Shown: positions 20,657-28,592 of the stretch, piece by piece
Numbering within the stretch: the stretch's first letter is position 1
How the letters are laid out: each line of letters opens with the position of its first letter
Source: an uncultured Lachnospiraceae bacterium
GTDB lineage: Bacteria > Bacillota > Clostridia > Lachnospirales > Lachnospiraceae
DNA length: 64,000 nt
Reading direction: 5' to 3'
NCBI GenBank assembly: GCA_947169385.1
Contig: CAMVPR010000005.1
Location: 26,357-90,356 of the forward strand
Notes under the pieces: generated by a model
Told to the model about the DNA's origin: nothing
Database searches by the model: none
The model's input: only the letters and a program-made list of their open reading frames with translations
Made by a program: the position numbers and the translations under genes

Positions 20657-21496
20657 ATGATGAGAGCATTATGGACTGCTGCTAGTGGTATGACTAGTGA
20701 GCAGAGTAACGTAGATACAATTTCTAACAACCTTGCCAACATCAATACGGCAGGATATAAGACCGAGAAGGCTGAGTTCAAGTCTCTTCTCTATCAGAAT
20801 CTCCAGAGCCGTTCCACTAACTCAGATGGAACCAAGAAGCCTGTGGCTGCACAGGTCGGCTTAGGTACGAGATTAGCTTCTGTAACTAGTAAGTTTTCAC
20901 AGGGAATCCTTCAGGAGACCGGCAATTTTATGGATTGGGGTCTTGAGGGAGACGGATTCTACAAGATTAAATCAGGAACAGATACATTATATACAAGAAA
21001 TGCAAGCTTTAGTTTGTCTATCGTGAGTGATGATAAGGTTATGGTCACCAACAGCAACGGATGGCCTGTTCTTGATGTTGATAACAATCCTATTGTCATT
21101 AACACCCATGATGAAGAAGGCAATCTTAAGTATAACACAGCTAACTTGAGTCTTAAGATAGACGGTAAGCTTTATTGCAAGAGCGAGGCTACCGGAGAAG
21201 AAGAGTACTTAGGTATTCAGGTGGGACTTGTACAGTTCGCCAATCCTGCGGGATTAGAGAAGACAGGAAGCAGTCTTTTTAAGGCGACCGAGAATTCCGG
21301 TCAGCCTATGGAGGAGACAGCTAATCCGGCACTTAAGAAGAGTACATTTAGACAGAATTACCTAGAGGCATCCAATGTTAATGCAGCAGATGAGATGGTT
21401 AACTTGATTGTTGCTCAGCGTGCTTACGAGCTTAATTCTAAGGCTATCCAGGCTGCAGATACAATGATGGATCAGGCTAACAACTTGAGAAGATAG
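20657..21496 (+). CDS. flgG: Flagellar hook-basal body rod protein (FlgG/FlhP-like)
   Basis: MMRALWTAASGMTSEQSNVDTISNNLANINTAGYKTEKAEFKSLLYQNL. Confidence 0.9.
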   Translation: MMRALWTAASGMTSEQSNVDTISNNLANINTAGYKTEKAEFKSLLYQNLQSRSTNSDGTKKPVAAQVGLGTRLASVTSKFSQGILQETGNFMDWGLEGDGFYKIKSGTDTLYTRNASFSLSIVSDDKVMVTNSNGWPVLDVDNNPIVINTHDEEGNLKYNTANLSLKIDGKLYCKSEATGEEEYLGIQVGLVQFANPAGLEKTGSSLFKATENSGQPMEETANPALKKSTFRQNYLEASNVNAADEMVNLIVAQRAYELNSKAIQAADTMMDQANNLRR

Positions 21497-21521
21497 AGAG
21501 CTTAATTAAGGAGGGATTGTT

Positions 21522-22013
21522 ATGGATATGTCTATCGATAAGACATCGTTATATAGTCAATATTCAGCTATCACCAACAACAATAGCTCAGCTCTTAATG
21601 CTGCAACAAGTATCAACGCCAAGGATTCGACAGATGAGGAGTTGCTTGATGCATGTAAGCAGTTCGAGCAATATTTTATAAGACAGGTCATGAAGGAGAT
21701 GAAGAATACCATCCCTAAAGACTCGCTTATAGGTGACAATGAATACATGAATATGTTTGAAGATCAGATGCTTGATGCTATGGCGGAGACGATATCAGAC
21801 AATGCGAAGCTTGGTTTGGCTGAGCAGATGTATGACAATCTGAGACTTCAGTACAATACATCTAATATCAAGAGAGTTGATGATGCTGCGACCACGGCGG
21901 AGGCTTTGTCGGCAACAGCGGAAGCCAAGGCTTCTTCGGCGGCTGTTGAGGCCGAGGAAGAGGAGACCAAGGTTCAGGCAATATCGGAGATTACCAATTC
22001 AGTTGACATCTGA
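21522..22013 (+). CDS. Rod-binding protein (FlgJ N-terminal-like)
   Basis: LLDACKQFEQYFIRQVMKEMKNTIPKDSLIGDNEYMNMFEDQMLDAMAETISD. Confidence 0.85.
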   Translation: MDMSIDKTSLYSQYSAITNNNSSALNAATSINAKDSTDEELLDACKQFEQYFIRQVMKEMKNTIPKDSLIGDNEYMNMFEDQMLDAMAETISDNAKLGLAEQMYDNLRLQYNTSNIKRVDDAATTAEALSATAEAKASSAAVEAEEEETKVQAISEITNSVDI

Positions 22014-22029
22014 TTACATTTTCTATAAA

Positions 22030-22058
22030 ACGGGGAAGGAAGCTTCCCCGTCTTTTGT
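22030..22058 (+). terminator. Hairpin terminator between rod-binding protein and recD2
   Basis: ACGGGGAAGgaagCTTCCCCGTcttttgtttt. Confidence 0.8.
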
Positions 22059-22073
22059 TTTGGAGGATTATAG

Positions 22074-24317
22074 TTGGAAGAGAGAACCAAAGTTATCGAG
22101 GGATATGTCCTTCGTATTCGCTACAGAAATGAGAATAACGGATATACTGTTCTTGTGCTTGATACGAGATACGGAGAGTGGACGTGTGTGGGTACATTTG
22201 CAATGGTATCTGAGGGACAATATCTGGAAGTGACCGGAATAGAGCAGGACAATCCTACTTACCAGGAGACACAGTTTAAAGTGTTTTCTTACGTGGAGAA
22301 GAGACCTGAAGACCTACTTGGTATGGAGAGATACTTGGGTTCCGGAGTTATTAAAGGTGTTGGGGAAGCGCTTGCTAAGAGGATAGTTAAGAAGTTTAAA
22401 CTTGATACTTTTAGGATTATCGAGGAGGAGCCGGAGAGATTAGCTGAGGTTAAGGGTATATCTGAGAAGAAAGCTGAGAGCATCGCGATTCAGTTCGTTG
22501 AACTGAAGGAAGTAAGGGATGCTATGGTGTTTCTTGCGGGTTACAACATTCCAAGTCACTATGCGGTTAAGATATATGAGATGTACGGAGACGAGATGTA
22601 CAATATTCTTAAGGAGAATCCGTACAGACTTGCCGAGGATGTCAGTGGTATCGGTTTTAGGGTGGCTGATGAGATTGCCAAAAAGGTCGGTATTCCTGAA
22701 GATTCGGAGTTCAGGCTCGCGGCGGGAGTGCAGTATGCGATGACGATGGCGGGTGGACTCGGTTACACTTATCTTCCGAAAGATATGCTTCTTAAGCAGG
22801 CAGCGGTATATTTGAATATATCGATTCAGGACGAAATCCTACCTGATATACTTGACAGACTTGTTATGGATGGCAAGCTTATCGCTAAGAGAAGTGATGA
22901 TGATGAACTTAGATTTTATACGCCTTTGATGTATTACAGTGAGCTAAAGGTTGCCAAGATGGTGCTTGAATTAGACGATGTCTATGACGAGAAATCAGCT
23001 CCTAAGATTAGTGATGATACGATAAGTAAGATTGAGAACGGACTTGGCGTTAAGTTAGACGATCTTCAAAAAGACGCGATAACAGAGCCTATAAGACATG
23101 GAGTGACTATAATCACAGGCGGACCGGGAACCGGTAAGACGACGGTTATCAACGGTATCATAAGATATTTTGAAATGCAGGGTATGGAACTTCTTCTTGC
23201 TGCGCCTACGGGAAGGGCAGCTAAGCGTATGAAGGAAGCTACAGGATATGAAGCTATGACGATTCACAGATTGTTAGAGATTAGCGGTGATCCGAGCTCT
23301 GATATGCATTTTAAGTTTGAGAGAAACAGCTCTAATCCACTAGAGGCTGATGTCGTGATAATTGACGAGGTGTCGATGGTTGATATTCTTTTGATGAATT
23401 CACTTTTAGATGCTATTGCTTCGGGGACGAGGCTTATCTTGGTAGGTGATGTCAATCAGCTTCCGTCTGTCGGACCGGGTAATGTTTTAAAAGATCTTAT
23501 ATCTTCTAATGCATTTGCAACGGTTAGACTTATGCATATATACAGGCAGGATGAGGACAGCAGGATAGTGACCAATGCGCATATGATAAATGCCGGTGAG
23601 CAGATACCATTTGACAATAAGAGTAAGGACTTCTTCTTTATCTCCAGGAGGAATCCGTCGGAGATTGCTGAGGAGGTTGTGTCCCTGGTTAAGGAGAGGA
23701 TGCCTAACTATGTGGGCGTTACCTCTAATGAGGTGCAGGTGTTGACTCCTATGAAGAAAGGTGATGTAGGCTCTATTGTGCTTAATTCGCTTCTTCAAAA
23801 TAGTGTTAATCCGCCTTCTAAGGACAAGCATGAGAAGGATTCGGGTAAATTCACCTTCAGAGAAGGCGATAAGGTTATGCAGATCAGGAATAACTACAAG
23901 CTGGAGTGGGTTCTAGAGGATGAGACCGGCTACGAGATTGATAAAGGCACGGGTGTTTTTAATGGAGATGTCGGCGTGATTACTCATATAAGTGATTATG
24001 CTGAGGAGGTTACGGTGGAATTCGATGAGGGACACAAGGTTATATATCCTTTTTCTTTCCTTGATGAGTTGACTTTGGCTTACTCGGTGACTGTGCATAA
24101 GAGTCAGGGAAGCGAGTATCCCGTTGTCGTTATTCCGCTTGTTCAGGGCCCTCCGGTATTATATACGAGGAATCTATTATACACCGCGGTTACGAGAGCG
24201 AAGAAGTGCGTTGTAATAGTTGGTGACGTAAATGCAGTTGCGATGATGATTAACAACAACAACGAGCAGAAGAGATACAGTGGGCTTAAGGATGCGATAC
24301 TTACTACTAGGATTTAA
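22074..24317 (+). CDS. recD2: RecD2-type ATP-dependent DNA helicase
   Basis: HhH motifs, Walker A GGPGTGKTTVINGII, DEVSMVD, TVHKSQGSEYPVVV. Confidence 0.95.
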   Translation: MEERTKVIEGYVLRIRYRNENNGYTVLVLDTRYGEWTCVGTFAMVSEGQYLEVTGIEQDNPTYQETQFKVFSYVEKRPEDLLGMERYLGSGVIKGVGEALAKRIVKKFKLDTFRIIEEEPERLAEVKGISEKKAESIAIQFVELKEVRDAMVFLAGYNIPSHYAVKIYEMYGDEMYNILKENPYRLAEDVSGIGFRVADEIAKKVGIPEDSEFRLAAGVQYAMTMAGGLGYTYLPKDMLLKQAAVYLNISIQDEILPDILDRLVMDGKLIAKRSDDDELRFYTPLMYYSELKVAKMVLELDDVYDEKSAPKISDDTISKIENGLGVKLDDLQKDAITEPIRHGVTIITGGPGTGKTTVINGIIRYFEMQGMELLLAAPTGRAAKRMKEATGYEAMTIHRLLEISGDPSSDMHFKFERNSSNPLEADVVIIDEVSMVDILLMNSLLDAIASGTRLILVGDVNQLPSVGPGNVLKDLISSNAFATVRLMHIYRQDEDSRIVTNAHMINAGEQIPFDNKSKDFFFISRRNPSEIAEEVVSLVKERMPNYVGVTSNEVQVLTPMKKGDVGSIVLNSLLQNSVNPPSKDKHEKDSGKFTFREGDKVMQIRNNYKLEWVLEDETGYEIDKGTGVFNGDVGVITHISDYAEEVTVEFDEGHKVIYPFSFLDELTLAYSVTVHKSQGSEYPVVVIPLVQGPPVLYTRNLLYTAVTRAKKCVVIVGDVNAVAMMINNNNEQKRYSGLKDAILTTRI

Positions 24318-24329
24318 GAGGGTGATTGG

Positions 24330-25031
24330 GTGTTAGATATATTGTTTCCTAAGAGGTGTGCCCTCTGCGATGGTGTGCTCAGTGGAAGTGAAGTTAACTT
24401 TGGTTGTTGCAGTTTTTGCAATGAAAGGGTCGAGAGGATTCACTCTCCGAGGTGTTACGCGTGTGGAGCGCCGCTTTTATCATTTGACAAAGAATTATGC
24501 GACGACTGTGTTAACAGACCCAGAAGCTATGAGTCTAACCGGGCGGTTTTCGCTTACGGTGATGTGGTTAAGGATTCGCTTATGAGGTTTAAGTATCATA
24601 ATAGGCGTGAGTATGCTTCATATTACGGACAGGTGATTAACGAAGAACTCGGAGATTACATTAAGTCCAGCGGTGTTAAGGCTTTGATTCCGATTCCTAT
24701 TCACAGAAACAGAAGGAAGACTAGAGGGTATAATCAGGCGGAACTTTTGGCAAATGAAATATCAAGATGTTGTGGTGTGGAAGTTTTGGACAAATTTTTA
24801 ATTAGAAGCCAAGAAACCACTGCGCAGAAGGGTTTGAGCAATTTGGAACGCCTCAAGAATCTAGAAAACTCTTTTAATGTAACGCAAGATATGATACAAT
24901 TAGATAAAGTTATGTTAGTTGATGACATATTTACTACCGGGTCGACTATTGAGGCTTGTACGAGGGTACTATTGAGAGCCGGTGTGAGTAAGGTCTATGC
25001 TCTTACTGTTGCAGTAGGGCAGGGATACTGA
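24330..25031 (+). CDS. comF: ComF family phosphoribosyltransferase-like protein
   Basis: LFPKRCALCDGVL, CNERVERIHSPRCYACGAPL zinc finger, VMLVDDIFTTGSTIEACTRVL. Confidence 0.93.
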   Translation: MLDILFPKRCALCDGVLSGSEVNFGCCSFCNERVERIHSPRCYACGAPLLSFDKELCDDCVNRPRSYESNRAVFAYGDVVKDSLMRFKYHNRREYASYYGQVINEELGDYIKSSGVKALIPIPIHRNRRKTRGYNQAELLANEISRCCGVEVLDKFLIRSQETTAQKGLSNLERLKNLENSFNVTQDMIQLDKVMLVDDIFTTGSTIEACTRVLLRAGVSKVYALTVAVGQGY

Positions 25032-25068
25032 TGATATTTGGCTAATGTACGTATAAGGAGGGTTTATT

Positions 25069-25479
25069 ATGGATATTAGGAATTGCGTTAACTGTGGTAA
25101 TATGTTTCAGTATGTGGGTAACAGATTGTGCCCAAACTGTATCAAGAAGCTTGATGACGATCTTCAGAAAGTTAAGCAGTTTATAGAAGAGAATAAGGGA
25201 GCGACAGTGGCTAAGGTCGCTGAAGAGTGTGATGTTTCTACCAAGCAGATCAGAAGATGGATTAAGGAAGAGAGATTGATGTTTGCTCCGGGTGTTGATA
25301 CCGGTCTTGTTTGTACACAGTGCGGTATGCCTATTGAGAGCGGAAGCATCTGTAAGAATTGTAAGGCACAGCTTGCGGAAGGATTACAGTCAAGCATGAA
25401 TAAGAACATGCCTAAGCCTGAGCAGAAGAAGCCTTCAAGAACTACCGATTCAAGTCTTCATTTGTCTAAATATAAATAA
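25069..25479 (+). CDS. Flagellar operon protein (YvyF/TIGR03826-like), zinc ribbon + HTH
   Basis: NCVNCGNMFQYVGNRLCPNCIKK, VAEECDVSTKQIRRWIKEERL, second CxxC pairs. Confidence 0.85.
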   Translation: MDIRNCVNCGNMFQYVGNRLCPNCIKKLDDDLQKVKQFIEENKGATVAKVAEECDVSTKQIRRWIKEERLMFAPGVDTGLVCTQCGMPIESGSICKNCKAQLAEGLQSSMNKNMPKPEQKKPSRTTDSSLHLSKYK

Positions 25480-25487
25480 TAACAGAC

Positions 25488-25530
25488 TGATTGAGCGGCT
25501 TTTTAGCCGCTTTTTTTTTATTTTTTTGAT
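25488..25530 (+). terminator. Rho-independent terminator
   Basis: tgagcggctttttagccgc followed by a long T-run. Confidence 0.9.
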
Positions 25531-25538
25531 TTAAGTGT

Positions 25539-25565
25539 TAAGTATTCATTTATTCTGTCGATAAA
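25539..25565 (+). promoter_or_regulatory. Sigma-28-type promoter for flgM operon
   Basis: TAAG-15 nt-TCGATAAA. Confidence 0.75.
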
Positions 25566-25571
25566 TATATT

Positions 25572-25594
25572 AGTAGCATATGTTTTATGCTGCT
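25572..25594 (+). other. 5'-proximal hairpin of flgM transcript
   Basis: AGTAGCATA tgttt TATGCTGCT, 9-bp stem with one wobble. Confidence 0.6.
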
Positions 25595-25621
25595 CTAAGA
25601 TTACACAAGGTGGTGATTACT

Positions 25622-25900
25622 ATGAGGATAGGTTCTATTAATCAAGTGGCACAGATGTATCAGACACAGACTAAGGCTGCTAAGCCTAAAGCATCATTTG
25701 AGAGCCAGATGAACGCGTACTCAGTGTCTTCAACAGGTAAGGATTATCAGGTTGCCAAGACTGCACTTAAAGCTACTCCTGATGTGAGAGAAGATAAGGT
25801 TGCAGATATCAAGGCTAAGATTGATAACGGTACTTATGATGTCAATCTCGATGATTTTGCCAGTAAGCTTATAAGTGCATATCGTGAGCGTACTATCTAA
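25622..25900 (+). CDS. flgM: Anti-sigma-28 factor FlgM
   Basis: MRIGSINQVAQMYQTQ, DVREDKVADIKAKIDNGTYDVNLDDFASKLISAYRE. Confidence 0.9.
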   Translation: MRIGSINQVAQMYQTQTKAAKPKASFESQMNAYSVSSTGKDYQVAKTALKATPDVREDKVADIKAKIDNGTYDVNLDDFASKLISAYRERTI

Positions 25901-25949
25901 GAACCGGATATCTTCTGAATATAGATTCCGGTAAGCAGGAGGTAAGAAT

Positions 25950-26468
25950 TTGGCTACACTGATTGAGACATTGATTCAAGTGTTGGATGAGGAATGCGGA
26001 GTATTTGACCAGTTGCTTGAGATTTCTGAGAACAAGACGCAAGCGATTGTTGCCAATGATATCGCTAAGTTGCAGAAGATTACGGATCAGGAACAGGATG
26101 TATTGACCGTGATTACTAATTTGGAGAACAAGCGCGAGGAAGCGACAACGGATATAGCTACAGTGCTTGGGAAGGATCCTAAGAATTCAACACTAAAAGA
26201 TATCATTTCATATTTGGATGGTCAGGCTGATGTTAAGAATCAGCTCGCTAAGATTCATGATGACCTACTTACCAAGGTTAAGAGGTTGTCTGAGGAGAAT
26301 AATCACAATGCTGTATTGGTACAGGATCAGTTAGATTTGATTGATTTTAGCCTCAATGCTTTAAGGGGCATTAATCAGGCTCCTGAGACCGGAAGTTACA
26401 ATAAGGGTGCATACAATACGGGTGAGACCTATGCACCGATTAAAGGTACATTTGATTCCAGTTCATGA
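25950..26468 (+). CDS. flgN: Flagellar chaperone FlgN
   Basis: LIETLIQVLDEECGVFDQLLEISENKTQAIVANDIAKLQKITDQEQ; TTG start after aggaggt. Confidence 0.85.
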   Translation: MATLIETLIQVLDEECGVFDQLLEISENKTQAIVANDIAKLQKITDQEQDVLTVITNLENKREEATTDIATVLGKDPKNSTLKDIISYLDGQADVKNQLAKIHDDLLTKVKRLSEENNHNAVLVQDQLDLIDFSLNALRGINQAPETGSYNKGAYNTGETYAPIKGTFDSSS

Positions 26469-26508
26469 TCACAAGGAAGTGTTAGTGGTCTGGAGATATA
26501 TAAGTTTA

Positions 26509-26528
26509 GGCTATAACATTTTATAGCC
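26509..26528 (+). other. Hairpin in flgN-flgK spacer
   Basis: Perfect inverted repeat GGCTATAA catt TTATAGCC. Confidence 0.7.
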
Positions 26529-26546
26529 ATGACGGAATGTAAGGAT

Positions 26547-26640
26547 ACACACCATCAGATAAGCTTATTTCAGGATTTTGTTAATTGTTAATGGGCGCTG
26601 TTCCCGAAGCAATTATCGCTGATGCTTGTCAGTGGTGTGT
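26547..26640 (+). ncRNA. Structured RNA element of unknown class upstream of flgK
   Basis: ACACACCA(26547)/TGGTGTGT(26633) + GATAAGC(26558)/GCTTGTC(26624) + TAATTG(26582)/CAATTA(26610) + GGG/CCC; followed by T-rich tract and RBS. Confidence 0.5.
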
Positions 26641-26666
26641 TCGTTTTTATTTAAGGAGGTGACAGT

Positions 26667-28562
26667 ATGGGCGTTGGTTCAATGAGCGGTTTATATTTTG
26701 GAATATCGGGATTTCAGGTTAATCAGACAGCTTTGCAAGCGACGGCGCACAATCTGTCTAACTTAGATACTGACGGATATGTAAGACAGCAGGTTTTGAT
26801 GAAGGATACCCTTTATCAGAATTATTCAAGATCCAATGTCAGTGCTTCGCAGGTCGGTCTCGGAACTTCTATGGATACGGTTAGACAGGTTAGAGATGTA
26901 TTTGCCGACAAGCAGTACAGACTTGAGACCGGTAGAGGTGCTTTCTATTCAGCAATGGAAGAGGTTGGAGAGGAAGTTGAGACATACTTTGGAACTGATG
27001 TTGATGACGAGAAGCTTAAGAATACAATGATCAGGTTTTGGGAGACTTTGAATGAGCTTCAGAAGACTCCTGACAGTATTGTTAACAGAGAGACTGTTAT
27101 CCAGTCAGCTCAAGAGATGATCGAGCAGTCTAAGCTTATATATAACCAGATCGTGGAATATCAGAGGAATCTCAATGAACAGCTTACTAAACAGGTAGGT
27201 GAGGTCAATGACATTGCCAAGGAGATTCACGAATTAAACAGAGAGATAGTTAGAGTAGAGAGTAATCAATCTGAGCATGCTAACGATCTTAGAGATAAGA
27301 GGAATCTACTGCTTGATAAGTTGGCAACGTATGCTGAGATTAATTACAGAGAAGACGGTAACGGTTGTGTGACAGTTAACTTCGAAGGCATACCTTTGGT
27401 TGTTGATGACAGAGTGTTTGAGTTAGGTACAATTCCTGTTAGCGAGAGCAGTAATCTCTTGCAGGTTGTATGGGCTGATCACGGCAATATGCCTACATTT
27501 AACTTCACATATCTTCCAAGTGCCGAGACATCTACCGATGTTGGTTCACTTAAGGGACTTATTTATGCGAGAGGTAACTACATAGGAGATTACACTCTTA
27601 TGAATATGGAGACTTCACAGGCATATCTCAATAAACTTGATGAGTATGGATATCCTGAGTATGCATCATGGTATGATTTCTTCGTGGGTGAAGGCTACTT
27701 AAGCTCAACCGCAGCTGGTACTGATGAAGAATTAGAGTCAGCATATGCTGCATTTTACGAGAAAGAGATTGAGCCGTATCTGGTTACCAACGTTGAGGCT
27801 CAGCTCGATTATATGATGCACAATATAGTTACTACTATCAACGATATTCTGTGTCCTAATATAGAGGTAGATGCAGTTACTTCTGTCTATGATGATGAAG
27901 GTAATGAAGTCAAGCTTTATGTAGGTACTAAGATACTTGATACTGAGCATGCGCCGGTTGGCTTAGGTGTTGACGGTGAGCCGGGTGAAGAGTTGTTTAG
28001 CAGAGCTACAACTCCAAGGTACAAGAAGTACGTTGATGACGATGGTAACGCGGTGTACGTTTACAACGAAGAGGATCCTACTGACAAGTATTCGCAGTAT
28101 TCGATTACTCAGTTAGTTGTTAATGATACACTTATTAAGAATCCTAGTAAGTTACCTTTGTCAGATCCTAAAGAGCATTCTAACAGACAGGATGTATTGA
28201 ATGATCTGCTTGATGCCTGGTCATCAGAAGGTGAGTACGCCGGCATGGGAGATGATCATACCAAGTCTAACATGAAGGTGCTTACTCCTAATACCCTTAC
28301 GGGATATAATTTCCAGGGTTATTACAATGCTATGATTGGAGATTTATCCAACAGCATTAATTGTTATTATAACGTAGCTCAGAATCAGACGGTTGTTGCC
28401 AATCAGCTTGATGACAGAAGACAGACGGTTGCGGGTGTCAACAGTGATGAAGAGCTTACTAATATGATTATGTTCCAGCAGGCATTTAACGCTTGCTCAA
28501 GATATATCAATGTTGTTGCTGATATGCTTGATACGCTTATCAACAGAACGGGTAGAGCGTGA
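26667..28562 (+). CDS. flgK: Flagellar hook-associated protein 1 (FlgK), copy 1
   Basis: SGLYFGISGFQVNQTALQATAHNLSNLDTDGYVRQQV; C-terminal NSDEELTNMIMFQQAFNACSRYINVVADMLDTLIN. Confidence 0.9.
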   Translation: MGVGSMSGLYFGISGFQVNQTALQATAHNLSNLDTDGYVRQQVLMKDTLYQNYSRSNVSASQVGLGTSMDTVRQVRDVFADKQYRLETGRGAFYSAMEEVGEEVETYFGTDVDDEKLKNTMIRFWETLNELQKTPDSIVNRETVIQSAQEMIEQSKLIYNQIVEYQRNLNEQLTKQVGEVNDIAKEIHELNREIVRVESNQSEHANDLRDKRNLLLDKLATYAEINYREDGNGCVTVNFEGIPLVVDDRVFELGTIPVSESSNLLQVVWADHGNMPTFNFTYLPSAETSTDVGSLKGLIYARGNYIGDYTLMNMETSQAYLNKLDEYGYPEYASWYDFFVGEGYLSSTAAGTDEELESAYAAFYEKEIEPYLVTNVEAQLDYMMHNIVTTINDILCPNIEVDAVTSVYDDEGNEVKLYVGTKILDTEHAPVGLGVDGEPGEELFSRATTPRYKKYVDDDGNAVYVYNEEDPTDKYSQYSITQLVVNDTLIKNPSKLPLSDPKEHSNRQDVLNDLLDAWSSEGEYAGMGDDHTKSNMKVLTPNTLTGYNFQGYYNAMIGDLSNSINCYYNVAQNQTVVANQLDDRRQTVAGVNSDEELTNMIMFQQAFNACSRYINVVADMLDTLINRTGRA

Positions 28563-28592
28563 TAGATATTTATTGAAAGTGGTGGTGATTAT

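Noticed and set aside
18775-21496. mbl next to flgF/flgG-like genes as a new arrangement
   Set aside because: The mbl-flhO-flhP order is already known in Bacillus.
22074-25479. recD2-comF between flagellar genes as a new system
   Set aside because: comF next to yvyF/flgM/flgN is a familiar Firmicute arrangement; recD2 here looks like local gene order only.
26501-26530. Sigma-28 promoter directly before flgK
   Set aside because: A TAAG is present but nothing resembling GCCGATA follows at 15 nt.
26547-26640. c-di-GMP riboswitch assignment for the flgK spacer element
   Set aside because: Conserved sequence features I recall for c-di-GMP-I and -II aptamers are not present; left as unknown class.
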